From JBMNIZ01 sp050951405 (lineage in GTDB: Bacteria > Bacillota > DULZ01): DNA of 64,000 bases. Positions 17,458 through 26,514 of the stretch are shown here, piece by piece. A model generated the notes under the pieces. The model searched no databases. It saw only the letters and a list, made by a program, of their open reading frames with translations, and was not told where the DNA came from. The first letter of the stretch is position 1. Each line of letters starts with the position of its first letter. Position numbers and translations under genes: made by a program. Location: positions 1 through 64,000 of the forward strand of contig JBMNIZ010000009.1 of assembly GCA_050951405.1 (NCBI GenBank). The letters run 5' to 3'.

Positions 17458-18104
17458 GTAGGGCTATGTTGGAACATGAGGCAAAGGAGTTATTAAGAAA
17501 ACACTCAATTCCTGTTCTGGATTTTAAATTTTGTTCCAGCTTGCCAGAAACAATTCAGGCAGCGAGGGAATTCGGTTTTCCTGTTGTACTAAAAGTTGTC
17601 TCCCCTCAAATTGTTCATAAATCGGATGCAGGTGGGGTTAAGTTAAACCTGAAAAACGAAGGGGAAGTGGAGAAGGCTTTTTCTGAAATAGTGGAGTCGG
17701 CCAGGGAATACGATCCATTTGCTGTAATTGAAGGGGTAATAGTAAGCCCGTTTGTAAAGGGTGCAACAGAACTTATTATTGGATCCACTTACGATGCTCA
17801 ATTTGGGCCGGTAGTCATGGTTGGATTAGGTGGTATTTTTGTGGAGATTTTTAAGGATGTGAGCTTCGGCATTGCCCCGGTGGACAAGCGGGAAGCGGCT
17901 GAGATGTTGAAGAGCCTGAAAGCGTACAAGATCATAGAAGGAGCAAGAGGTCAAGCAGGCTTAGATGTTGAGCAAATTATACAATTAGTAGTGGAAGTCT
18001 CTAAATTTGTGACCGAGCAGCCGATTAAGGAACTGGACTTAAATCCTGTCTTTTGTTTTTCCGACCGGGTTATTGTCGGCGATGCCAGGATTTTGTTGAG
18101 ATAA
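17454..18104 (+). CDS. ADP-forming acyl-CoA synthetase, beta subunit (ATP-grasp)
   Basis: A 216-residue ATP-grasp domain protein: GFPVVLKVVSPQIVHKSDAG and the later GVIVSPFVKGATELIIG and ELDLNPVF segments are typical. The start overlaps the alpha subunit stop by 4 bases (ATGA), so the two are made together. The pair conserves the energy of the acyl-CoA formed by the oxidoreductase as ATP. Confidence 0.92.
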   Translation: MSRAMLEHEAKELLRKHSIPVLDFKFCSSLPETIQAAREFGFPVVLKVVSPQIVHKSDAGGVKLNLKNEGEVEKAFSEIVESAREYDPFAVIEGVIVSPFVKGATELIIGSTYDAQFGPVVMVGLGGIFVEIFKDVSFGIAPVDKREAAEMLKSLKAYKIIEGARGQAGLDVEQIIQLVVEVSKFVTEQPIKELDLNPVFCFSDRVIVGDARILLR

Positions 18105-18132
18105 GCCATCGCCCAAATGGAGGAGATTGAAG

Positions 18133-19218
18133 ATGACCGGATCAGAAACTCACCTTGTTTTCAGCCATGAAAGCCTCTTACAATTTACCGTGGAATGTTT
18201 TTCTCGAGCAGGTTTTGAGGAAAGCAAAGCCCTGTTTATTGCTGAAACCTTAATCGAAGCGGATCTGCGAGGTCTAAACACCCACGGAGTCATACGCATT
18301 CCAATGTATTTGGATCGCGTCAAATTGGGAATGATCGATCCATTAGCAGAGACCAAAGTCATCTTAGATCAAGGCAGTTTTGCCATACTAGATGCGCAAA
18401 ATGGGATGGGCCAGATTGCCAGCCAGTTAGCCATGGAAATGGCCTTGGAAAAAGCCAAATCCTCGGCCATTGCCCTCGTAGGAGTAAGAAATAGCAACCA
18501 TTTTGGGACGGCTGCTTATTACAGCATGATGGCATTAGAAAAGAAGGCCATTGGAATTTGCTGCAGCAATACAGAACCTTTAATGCCCGCACCGGGGGGC
18601 GCCAAAGCTGTAGTAGGCAACAACCCTTTTTCAGTAGCTATTCCCGCCAAAAACAGGCTTCCGATTGTGGTGGATATGGCCACAAGCGCCGCTGCCATTG
18701 GCAAAATTATGCTGGCCCAAAAAAGAGGAAACAGCATACCACCGGGCTGGGCCACTGACCGTTTTGGCAATGACACAACAGACCCGGAAAAAGCGTTAGA
18801 CGGCGGCATGCTCTTACCGGTTGGCGGCCCGAAGGGATATGGGATTTCAATTATCATCGATGTACTGGCTGGAATTCTCATGGGATCCGGATTTGGTGAA
18901 AAGGTCAAATCTCCATTAAAAGATCTGGAAAACCGGCAAAGGGCAGGTCATCTGTTTATGGCTATTAATATCGAATCGTTTTTACCGGTTGATCAATTCT
19001 GCTCTCATGTGGATGATCTTATTGATCAAGTTAAGAATGGGCCGAAAGCAGCAGGTGTAAAAGAGGTCTTTTTGCCAGGAGAGATTGAGTACCATACCAA
19101 AAATAGGAGACTAAAGGAAGGCATTCCACTTCCCCAGGATCTTGTTCAACAATTGGAGGCCTATGGAAAAGACCTGGGGGTAAAAAGCAGTTTGAGGGAA
19201 AAAAGGCTGATTTTTTAG
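18133..19218 (+). CDS. Ldh2-family NAD(P)-dependent 2-hydroxyacid dehydrogenase (malate/lactate/sulfolactate type)
   Basis: The 361-residue sequence has family hallmarks: DLRGLNTHGVIRIP, VRNSNHFGTAAYYSM, GNNPFSVAIP and VGGPKGYGISIIIDVLAG. The family reduces or oxidises 2-oxo/2-hydroxyacids such as malate, ureidoglycolate and sulfolactate. Here it probably oxidises a hydroxyacid to the 2-oxoacid used by the ferredoxin oxidoreductase. The ATG at 18133 follows GGAGGA with good spacing. It is the last gene of the operon, with a terminator 40 bases downstream. Confidence 0.9.
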   Translation: MTGSETHLVFSHESLLQFTVECFSRAGFEESKALFIAETLIEADLRGLNTHGVIRIPMYLDRVKLGMIDPLAETKVILDQGSFAILDAQNGMGQIASQLAMEMALEKAKSSAIALVGVRNSNHFGTAAYYSMMALEKKAIGICCSNTEPLMPAPGGAKAVVGNNPFSVAIPAKNRLPIVVDMATSAAAIGKIMLAQKRGNSIPPGWATDRFGNDTTDPEKALDGGMLLPVGGPKGYGISIIIDVLAGILMGSGFGEKVKSPLKDLENRQRAGHLFMAINIESFLPVDQFCSHVDDLIDQVKNGPKAAGVKEVFLPGEIEYHTKNRRLKEGIPLPQDLVQQLEAYGKDLGVKSSLREKRLIF

Positions 19219-19255
19219 TTGCGTATTTAAATTAAGAAATTTTGTAAGCCGTTAA

Positions 19256-19281
19256 GGCCGTCTTTTCAGACGGTCTTTTTC
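19256..19281. terminator. Bidirectional terminator
   Basis: CCGTCT (19258-19263) and AGACGG (19268-19273) form a hairpin with a 4-base loop, followed by TCTTTTTC. It closes the catabolic operon. On the other strand the stop codon of the dedA gene lies inside the stem, so it may serve both convergent transcripts. Confidence 0.75.
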
Positions 19282-19910
19282 TTTGCATATTTGAGGAGAG
19301 ACCTTATAAATCTGCTGATGTTTTTGCGGAAGAAGAAAAGGAGGACCAGAACAGCTGCAGCAAAAAAGACAATCAGGGAATAATGGTTAAAGATCTTAAC
19401 GGCGGTTTGCCAGTGAACTCCCAAGATGATACCCACATATAAGAAAAAGACGATCCAGGGAGTAATGCCGACGGCAGTAAAAATCAGAAAGGGGAGCAGT
19501 CTCATTTTGGCCATTCCCGCAATAAAAGAGATATAGTTGCCCAGGAAAAAAGGACGAGTAGCTGCTACCATGATGAAACCATATCGGTTGAACCACTTTT
19601 GGGCCAGCTCCAATTTAGTTTCAGAGAACTTGAATCGCCTGGTCAAGCTAAGCACCAAGGGTCTGCCTCCCAAATTACCCAACCAGTAGGGGAAAAGTGC
19701 ACCCAACAGGTAACCGCTTATGGCCGCTGCGATGGCGGTAAACAAATTAAAGACGCCTTGGGAGACCATTATTCCGGACAAGGCGAGGATAAAGCTGCCG
19801 GGGAAGGGGACGGCCGCCCCCTCCAGGAAGGTGGCCAAAAAAATAATCGGATAACTGAGGGGTAACCGCAAAAGCAGCTGAAGACCGTCGTTTACAATTT
19901 CTTCATACAT
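19266..19910 (-). CDS. DedA-family membrane protein
   Basis: A 214-residue integral membrane protein with a VTT/DedA core: FLEGAAVPFPGSFILALSG, GYLLGALFPYWLG and FNRYGFIMVAATRPF. DedA proteins are thought to flip undecaprenyl phosphate or other lipids and to help maintain membrane potential. About five hydrophobic segments and a basic C-terminal tail are visible. It stands alone between two operons. Confidence 0.88.
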   Translation of the reverse strand: MYEEIVNDGLQLLLRLPLSYPIIFLATFLEGAAVPFPGSFILALSGIMVSQGVFNLFTAIAAAISGYLLGALFPYWLGNLGGRPLVLSLTRRFKFSETKLELAQKWFNRYGFIMVAATRPFFLGNYISFIAGMAKMRLLPFLIFTAVGITPWIVFFLYVGIILGVHWQTAVKIFNHYSLIVFFAAAVLVLLFFFRKNISRFIRSLLKYAKKKTV

Positions 19911-20269
19911 AGAAAATCACTTCCTCCACCTGCAACAAGTCCAGCATAGAGCAATTTTTAAATTTTTGCAACTCCTCCGGTGGGCAAATTATGGAAAAAT
20001 AGAACAACCTGCCTGAAAACTGCATATTTTGGGTCAGGTGGTCAGACCAGATCATAAAATAAAGAAAACAGGAGCAAGATTGAGATTTAAAGAGATAGAT
20101 GAGCTACAAGGCGGTTTAACGTCCTCGAATTCTTCAGGGGGATCTGCTATACTAATATTAAGTATTTTGATAAGATTATCTATTTTCAGAAGGAAGGTTT
20201 TGTTGTGGAACGGTTTTGGTGGAGGAGTTTTTTCCCTGGGGAATCTTGGGCTAAGAAAGGAGGAGGAAA
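19911..20269. other. Upstream region of the glycolate-oxidase-like operon
   Basis: This 359-base gap carries the palindrome TGGTCAGACCA at 20039-20049, an AT-rich stretch with TATACTAATATT near 20146, and the GGAGGAGG ribosome site before 20270. A short open frame at 20029-20289 overlaps the next gene start, lacks a ribosome site and is not accepted. Confidence 0.5.
20039..20049. promoter_or_regulatory. FadR/GntR-type operator-like palindrome
   Basis: TGGTCAGACCA has the TGGT-N3-ACCA symmetry recognised by the FadR subgroup of GntR regulators, which includes GlcC, LldR and PdhR. It lies about 220 bases before the glycolate-oxidase-like genes. No GntR gene is in the window, so the regulator would act in trans. 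Confidence 0.5.
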
Positions 20270-21523
20270 TTGAAAAGCGCTCAGATTGAATCCATGCTGG
20301 CGGAAGTGGTGGGTGCCGACCATGTGGAAAAAGTAGGGGAAAGTTTTCTGGCCCGGCCGGCCAATACTCAGGAGGTGGCGGAACTAGTCCGGAAGCTGAA
20401 GAGACAGGGTGTGAAGCTGGGTGTAGTCGGAGGAAACTCCAGCGGAATTCTTCAGTCCGGTGCGGATGTTTTTGTTTCCTTGTCGCGGATGAACCAAATT
20501 CTCGATCTTGACCGGGACAATATGGTGGTTCTTGTTCAGGCGGGAATGATCACTTGGGACTTTCAAAAAACGCTCTTGGAACAGGGCCTGTACTTTCCAG
20601 TTGATCCTTTCAGCAGGGAAAGGAGCTCCTTGGGAGGCAATGTGGCCTGCCGTGCTTCCGGTCCCACTATGATGAGTCACGGAGAAACCGTGGATTTTCT
20701 GTTGGGGCTGACGGCAGTGCTGCCTACCGGGGAAATCCTGCGAGTGGGCGGCAAGAATTACAAAAATGTGGCCGGGCTTGATCTCAATCGCATTTATGGC
20801 GGTTCCCGGGGCCGCCTGGGCATCATCACCGAGCTATTCCTTCGTATTTTACCCAAACCCGAAGTGAGCAGCACCATCTTTGTCCCTTTTTCTTCCATAG
20901 TGGAAGCGGCGGAAAGATGCAGTGCCCTGACCACCAGCGGTATTATTCCCAACAAAATGGAGTTAATTGATGAGACCATGCTGAAAAAACTGGGAGACCA
21001 GTGGCCGGCAGAATACCGGTCCTCAGCGGTGGCCCTCATTGAAGTGGAGGGTTATCGGGAATCTATTGAACACCAGATTGAAATCGTAACGGGCGGATTG
21101 AACAGAGGGGAAAAAGGCCAGTATCAAGTGTTGAATGATGAGGAAGAGGCCAAGCTTTGGCAGGCCAGGACGCAATTGGCCGAAGTGATCAATTCTGACG
21201 AATGCCACTTTTTACACTTGGTTGTGGATCCCACTGTTTTATCCCAAGCGGTGGAAGAAATAGTGCAGAAAGCAGCCGCTGAAAGTTGGCCTTTAGGTTT
21301 GGTTCTGCACGGCAGTGCCTCTCACATCCATCCGGTGCTCCTTGATGTAAGCAGCGAGAAAAAACAGTCTTTAGATATGTTTCTGGCAGATTTGATGAAA
21401 AAATTGGGTGGTCGTTTGGTACCAAAAGCATTAACTATTGATCCGGGCGCCGAAGATCTGAATACCGTTTTATTTTCCAGATTGATTCAAGTATTCGACC
21501 CCCAAGGTTTGATGGCCGGTTAG
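20270..21523 (+). CDS. FAD-binding oxidase, glycolate oxidase GlcD/GlcE-like
   Basis: A 417-residue FAD_binding_4 flavoprotein. GVVGGNSSGILQSGADVFVSLSRMNQI and SSLGGNVACRASGP are the FAD-binding loops; a linked C-terminal catalytic domain ends in HIHPVLLDVS and VFDPQGL. It probably forms the electron-transferring subunit of a glycolate or 2-hydroxyacid oxidase with the GlcD and GlcF genes downstream. The TTG start follows GGAGGAGG. The natural substrate is uncertain. Confidence 0.85.
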   Translation: MKSAQIESMLAEVVGADHVEKVGESFLARPANTQEVAELVRKLKRQGVKLGVVGGNSSGILQSGADVFVSLSRMNQILDLDRDNMVVLVQAGMITWDFQKTLLEQGLYFPVDPFSRERSSLGGNVACRASGPTMMSHGETVDFLLGLTAVLPTGEILRVGGKNYKNVAGLDLNRIYGGSRGRLGIITELFLRILPKPEVSSTIFVPFSSIVEAAERCSALTTSGIIPNKMELIDETMLKKLGDQWPAEYRSSAVALIEVEGYRESIEHQIEIVTGGLNRGEKGQYQVLNDEEEAKLWQARTQLAEVINSDECHFLHLVVDPTVLSQAVEEIVQKAAAESWPLGLVLHGSASHIHPVLLDVSSEKKQSLDMFLADLMKKLGGRLVPKALTIDPGAEDLNTVLFSRLIQVFDPQGLMAG

Positions 21524-21557
21524 AGCTGGACAATAAGGTGGAAAGGGAGGCGAAAAG

Positions 21558-22937
21558 ATGATAGAATCTGCGGCTTTATCGCGTTTAAAGGAGATTGTGG
21601 GGTCGGCGAATTGCCATACCAATAAAGAAATGCTGCTTGTCCACGGTTTCGATGCAACTTTACCCCAGTTTCAGCCTGAGGTAGTTGTGTTTGCGGTGAC
21701 TACTCAACAAGTCTCCGATATTATGAAAGTGGCACAGGAATACGGCATCCCTGTCACTCCCCGGGGAGCCGGCACCAATCTCAGCGGGGGCAGCCTGCCG
21801 GTCAAAAGGGGCATTGCCCTGGTCTTAACCAAGATGAATAAAATCTTGGAGATCGATACGAAAAATTTAGTGGTCTGCGTTGAACCGGGAGTGATCAACC
21901 AGGATCTTCAGGATGCCCTTGCCGGAACAGGTTACTATTATCCCCCGGACCCGGCCAGCATGAAGGTCTGCACCATTGGAGGCAATGTGGCTGAATGTGC
22001 CGGAGGTCCCCGCTGTTTGAAATATGGGGTAACCAGGGATTATATTTTGGGACTGGAGCTTGTTTTGCCTGATGGACAGGTGACTTGGGTAGGAAGCAAA
22101 TTTGCTCTGGATAAAGGTTTGGATCTGGTGCGCTTGTTGGTAGGTTCTGAGGGTATGCTGGGAGTGATCACCAAATTATGGCTCCGGATTAAACCTTTGC
22201 CGGAAGCGAAAAAAACCATGTTGGGAATATTCAATACGGTGGAAGATGCCAGCCAGTCTGTGTCCGATATTATTGCCCGAGGCATTATTCCCACCACCCT
22301 GGAGTTTTTGGATAACCTGCTCATCAACTGTGCCGAGGATTTTGCCAAAATCGGCTTGCCCCGGGATGCGGGTGCTATTTTGATTATTGAGGTTGACGGT
22401 TTTGCCCCTGAACTGGATCGGCAAGTGGAGCAAATAGAAAAAGTATGCCGGAACAATCGGGCGAGAGATTTCCAGATTGCCGCTTCTGCGGCCGAGGTGG
22501 ATCAGTTGTGGACGGCCCGCCGGGTGGTTATTGGAGCGGTGGCGAGAAAACGTCCCTCCTATTCTCTACAAGACGTAACCGTACCCAGGAGCAATTTCCC
22601 CAAAATTGCCAAGGCCATTGTGGAAATTTCCAAAAAAAGTGGCTTGGCTATTGGCATTTTAGCTCATGCAGGTGATGGAAATCTTCACCCCTTGGTTCTT
22701 TTTGACGCCAGAAACAAGGACGAGGTGCAGAGAGTCCATGAGGCAGAAGCGGAAATCTGCCGCACAGCTTTAGAACTTGGGGGCACCATCAGCGGAGAAC
22801 ACGGGATTGGGATCGTGAAAATGCCTTACCTGGGGCTGCAGTTTCCACCCCATGCGATCCGTCTTATTGAAGGAATTAAAAAGGCCTTTGACCCCCAAGG
22901 CATCTTAAATCCTGGCAATATGGTGGAGGTGAAATAG
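21558..22937 (+). CDS. glcD: Glycolate oxidase catalytic subunit GlcD-like
   Basis: A 459-residue FAD-linked 2-hydroxyacid oxidase. The FAD-binding domain has TPRGAGTNLSGGSLPV and TIGGNVAECAGGPRCLKYG. The C-terminal domain ends in the family signature HAGDGNLHPLV and GGTISGEHGIGIVKMPYL. It oxidises glycolate or D-lactate-like hydroxyacids, passing electrons to the iron-sulfur partner that starts one base after its stop. GlcD is the best label because of the aminotransferase that follows. Confidence 0.88.
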   Translation: MIESAALSRLKEIVGSANCHTNKEMLLVHGFDATLPQFQPEVVVFAVTTQQVSDIMKVAQEYGIPVTPRGAGTNLSGGSLPVKRGIALVLTKMNKILEIDTKNLVVCVEPGVINQDLQDALAGTGYYYPPDPASMKVCTIGGNVAECAGGPRCLKYGVTRDYILGLELVLPDGQVTWVGSKFALDKGLDLVRLLVGSEGMLGVITKLWLRIKPLPEAKKTMLGIFNTVEDASQSVSDIIARGIIPTTLEFLDNLLINCAEDFAKIGLPRDAGAILIIEVDGFAPELDRQVEQIEKVCRNNRARDFQIAASAAEVDQLWTARRVVIGAVARKRPSYSLQDVTVPRSNFPKIAKAIVEISKKSGLAIGILAHAGDGNLHPLVLFDARNKDEVQRVHEAEAEICRTALELGGTISGEHGIGIVKMPYLGLQFPPHAIRLIEGIKKAFDPQGILNPGNMVEVK

Positions 22938-22938
22938 G

Positions 22939-24193
22939 GTGGGAATTCTGCAGGAAGTTTATGAGGCCCTTTACCAGTGCAACAAATGCGGCTTCTGTCA
23001 AGCCACCTGTACCACTTACCGCAACCTTTGGGATGAAACTTATGCTACCCGCGGTCGGATTCGTTTGATTCTGGCCGTAGCTGACGGAGCCTTGGAAAGG
23101 ACCCCGGCTTACGAGGAAGCCATTAATACTTGTTTGACCTGTCATTATTGTGCCATCACCTGTCCCAGCGGCATCAAGGGTGATGAACTGGTTTTAGCGG
23201 CCAGGCGGGATTTATACGAGAAACGCGGTCTTCCTTTGATCAAAAAGATTCCCCTTCAGAGAGTACTGCCATACCGGGGACGCCGGAACATGGCTTTTGC
23301 CGCCTTTCGTTTGTTCAGGGGATTACTGCCCGCCACTTTCAAGGGGATTGATGTGAAGGGGATGCCGGTAGCCCGGAAGTCTTTTATTGACAGCACTTTT
23401 GAGCTACACCGGGCAGGTGATCAGCCTGCCGGCCGGGTGGCATACTTTGTCGGCTGTATGACAGACCACACTTTGCCCGGGGTGGCGGAGGCAGTGGTCC
23501 GGGTACTCCTGGCGAATAATATTGAAGTTGTCGTACCCAAAAAACAGGAGTGCTGCGGCTTGCCCATGTATACCTATGGCGATGTGGAGACCGCAAAAGG
23601 ACTGGCCAGAAAAGAACATGGAAATATTCCGCGCTCTCGATGTTGACTACGTGCTGACCGGCTTGCGGTTCCTGCGGCGGCATGTTGAGAACAAATTATC
23701 CGGAAGATCTTTAAGGGAACTGCAGAGGAAAAGGCGGCCCAGGAATTCAGCGCCCGGGTCATGGACATTTCGGAATACTTATGGGATAAGCTGCAAATAA
23801 ACGGACAGGATCTGGGCTATCTACCCTTGACGGTTACTTACCATGATTCCTGTCACCTGGCCCGGGGCATGGGAGTGACCAAACAGCCTAGGAAAATACT
23901 CCAATCAATACCCGGGATCAAATTTGTGGAGATGCGGGAAGCGGATCAGTGCTGTGGAGCAGCCGGCCTTTTCCAGGGCTTATACCCGGAAATAGCCACC
24001 AAGATCACCACCAACAAAATCAACAATGTTAAGAAAACCGGGGCGGACATTGTGGCTGTTGAATGTCCCGGCTTGTTTGCATCGGATCCAGGGAGGCATT
24101 AATTTCCATAAGACCGGCCAGAAAGCCGTGCACCTGGTGGAGATTTTGGATGCCGCCTATCAAAAAGTTGACAGCTTGAAGCTGGCCCGATGA
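22939..24193 (+). pseudogene. glcF: Glycolate oxidase iron-sulfur subunit GlcF-like (four or more frameshifts)
   Basis: The N-terminus carries ferredoxin motifs CNKCGFCQATC and CLTCHYCAITCPSG, followed by two CCG-type domains: VGCMTDHT with QECCGLP, then YHDSCHLARG with QCCGAAGLFQG. The frame shifts near 23612, 23661, 23715 and 24071, yet the sequence stays recognisable throughout (ACGSCGGMLRTNYPEDL, then KGTAEEKAAQEF) and ends HLVEILDAAYQKVDSLKLAR at 24193. The last break is one extra T. Either the assembly is poor here or the gene is newly broken. It takes electrons from the two FAD subunits. Confidence 0.8.
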
Positions 24194-24292
24194 AGATTCC
24201 CTCATGCCGGGAATTGGTGTATAATGGATTACGGATGTTGAGGATTAATGAGGTTTAAGAATTAAAAGGAATAAGGAAAGGAGACGGAAAGA

Positions 24293-25472
24293 ATGTACAA
24301 AGAACTCAACCCTCCGGTGCGCATTCTCATGGGCCCCGGCCCCAGCGATGCTCACCCCAAAACCTTACAAGCCCAGGCTTTACCCTTGATCGGGCATATG
24401 GACCCGGCTTTTGTCCAGGTGATGAATGAAGTGGCAGACCTCCTTCGGGAAGTGTTCGGAACAAAGAACAAGCTCACCTTGCCCATGTCCGGTACCGGCA
24501 GCGCCGGGATGGAAACCCTGATGGTCAATTTAATCGAACCGGGAGACAAAGCGCTGATTTGTATCAACGGACTATTCGGACAGAGAATGGCTGATTCCGC
24601 CGGCCGTTCCGGTGCTGAAGTCACCGTAGTGGAGGCTCCTTGGGGCGAGGCCATTGATCCGGCCAAGGTGGCAGAGGCCGCTGCGAAAGATAAATTCAAA
24701 CTAATCGGCATTGTTCACGCGGAGACTTCCACCGGTGTCAAACAGCCCTTAGAGGAAATCTCCAAAATCGCGAAAGATAACGGAGCCCTCTTTTGTCGTC
24801 GACTGTGTTACCTCCATTGGAGGCATTCCCATTGAAGTGGATAAGGTGGGCATTGATGCGGCTTTTGCCGGTACCCAGAAATGCCTTAGTGCGCCTCCCG
24901 GCCTGGCCCCGGCCACATTCAATGAACGGGCTGTAGACGTAATTATGAATAGAAAGACCAAGATCCAAAGCTGGTATCTGGATCTGCAGATGATCGCCAA
25001 GTACTGGGGCGGGACCAAGAGAGCCTATCACCATACGGCTCCCATCTCCAGCATCTTTGCCTTGCATGCGGCTTTGGGAGTGATTCACCAAGAGGGGCTG
25101 GAGAATGTCTTTGCCCGTCATGCTCGCATGGGCAAGGCCCTCCAGGACGGCTTGGAAGCTATGGGGATGGAACTTTTGGTGAAGAATCCGGATCATCGTC
25201 TGCCGGACCTGACCACGGTTCGCATCCCGGAAGGGATCGATGACATGGCCGTCCGGTCTCGCCTGTTGTCAGACTACAGCATTGAAATCGGCGGCGGTCT
25301 GGGCGACCTGGCCGGAAAGATTTGGCGGATCGGACTCATGGGCCATTCCTGCCGGGAGAGGAATGTGATCCTGGTTCTGGGAGCTTTGGAAACCATCCTC
25401 AGCGACCTGGGTTACAAGTGTGAAAAAGGGGCCGGATTGGCGGCTGCCCGGAAAGTCCTTGCCGATAAATAA
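24293..25472 (+). CDS. Alanine-glyoxylate/serine-pyruvate-type aminotransferase (one frameshift)
   Basis: A class V PLP enzyme of about 392 residues when repaired. N-terminal MGPGPSDAHP and MSGTGSAGMETLMVNL are typical of the AGXT/PucG group. The PLP Lys lies in AGTQKCLSAPPGLAP, and HHTAPISSIFAL follows. One extra T in a TTTT run near 24791-24794 breaks the frame; removed, it reads NGALFVVDCVTSIGGIPIEVDKVGIDAAF. With the glycolate-oxidase-like genes just upstream it would convert glyoxylate to glycine. A strong terminator follows. Confidence 0.85.
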
Positions 25473-25488
25473 TCGAGATATTTCTTGA

Positions 25489-25512
25489 CCCGCACTACAT
25501 GTGCGGGTTTTT
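25489..25512 (+). terminator. Rho-independent terminator after the aminotransferase gene
   Basis: CCCGCAC (25489-25495), loop TACAT, GTGCGGG (25501-25507), then TTTTT. A perfect 7-base stem located 17 bases after the stop codon. Confidence 0.9.
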
Positions 25513-25598
25513 CTTTGAGATGCCGCTGCCCGAGACAGCCTTGAAAACTAATGCGCCAGTTTGTGCTTCGCTTCTACCCACATTCAGCCAAGCTTTTC

Positions 25599-25628
25599 TT
25601 GTGCGGACTCGGTTTATTTCGGTATAAT
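25599..25628 (+). promoter_or_regulatory. Sigma-A-type promoter for the alkD-like gene
   Basis: TTGTGC (25599-25604), an 18-base spacer and a perfect TATAAT (25623-25628), about 75 bases before the start codon. Confidence 0.55.
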
Positions 25629-25701
25629 CAGAAAGGCTGCTACAAAAATATGGGAATAATTAAGTCCGGTAATTTTCTGAAACCATCTGCAGGAGGTTGG
25701 G

Positions 25702-26379
25702 ATGATGGATTTAATCAAAGAAGTCATGTCCTTATTTGAAGCAAACCGCAACCGAGAACATGCTGCCCCTATGGCCCAATACATGCAAAATAAATTTTCT
25801 TTCTTAGGCATTAAAACTCCGGAAAGGAGAAGTCTTCTGAATGAATTTTATAAAAAAAGCGGGATTTTAAAGGAGCCTTTTCGGGAAGATTATGTTTTAG
25901 CCTTGTGGGAGCTTGACCCGCGGGAATACCAGTATGCAGCCCTGGATTATCTTAAACGGATGTTGAAAAAACTCGGGAAAAGCCATCTGCCCCTGATGGA
26001 AAAATTGATCACCACAAAATCCTGGTGGGATACGGTGGATATGCTGGCCCAGCATCCGGTGGGAACCATTGCGGCAAAGTATCCGGAGGTTATCCCTGAA
26101 AAGATAGAAGGCTGGGCCTATGGCAATAATCTGTGGCTGAGAAGAACGGCAATCCTGTTTCAATTAAAATATAAGGAAAAGACAGATGAGGAGCTTTTAT
26201 ATGCGATTATAAAACACAATTCCCGGAGTCAGGAGTTTTTCATCCAAAAGGCCGTGGGTTGGGCCTTGCGGGAATACTCGAAAACGAATCCCGCATCAGT
26301 GAAGGAGTTCATCGCTCATCATGAACTGCCTAAGCTGAGCGTTCGGGAGGGCAGTAAATACATAGGAGGCCTGCGCTAG
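25702..26379 (+). CDS. DNA alkylation repair protein (AlkD family)
   Basis: A 225-residue helical HEAT-like-repeat DNA glycosylase. Family motifs are visible: YMQNKFSFLGIKTPERR near the N-terminus, WWDTVDMLAQHPVG in the middle and RSQEFFIQKAVGWALREYSKTNP near the C-terminus. AlkD enzymes remove positively charged alkylated bases such as 3-methyladenine and 7-methylguanine. GGAGGTTGGG precedes the ATG, and an in-frame ATG one codon later is an alternative. It is monocistronic. Confidence 0.92.
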   Translation: MMDLIKEVMSLFEANRNREHAAPMAQYMQNKFSFLGIKTPERRSLLNEFYKKSGILKEPFREDYVLALWELDPREYQYAALDYLKRMLKKLGKSHLPLMEKLITTKSWWDTVDMLAQHPVGTIAAKYPEVIPEKIEGWAYGNNLWLRRTAILFQLKYKEKTDEELLYAIIKHNSRSQEFFIQKAVGWALREYSKTNPASVKEFIAHHELPKLSVREGSKYIGGLR

Positions 26380-26514
26380 TGGAATTTGACAATAGAAGAA
26401 AAGGGAACCATTTTTCACATGGGGCAGCTGCATCAGCCGGGGAATAATCTTGACAGCCGGTTTAACGAGAATTAGAATCAGCTGAGAAACATTCCTAACT
26501 AAGAGGAGTAAAAA

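Noticed and set aside
20029..20289. Short plus-strand open frame upstream of the first FAD subunit
   Set aside because: No ribosome site, overlaps the next gene's start, and covers the regulatory palindrome.
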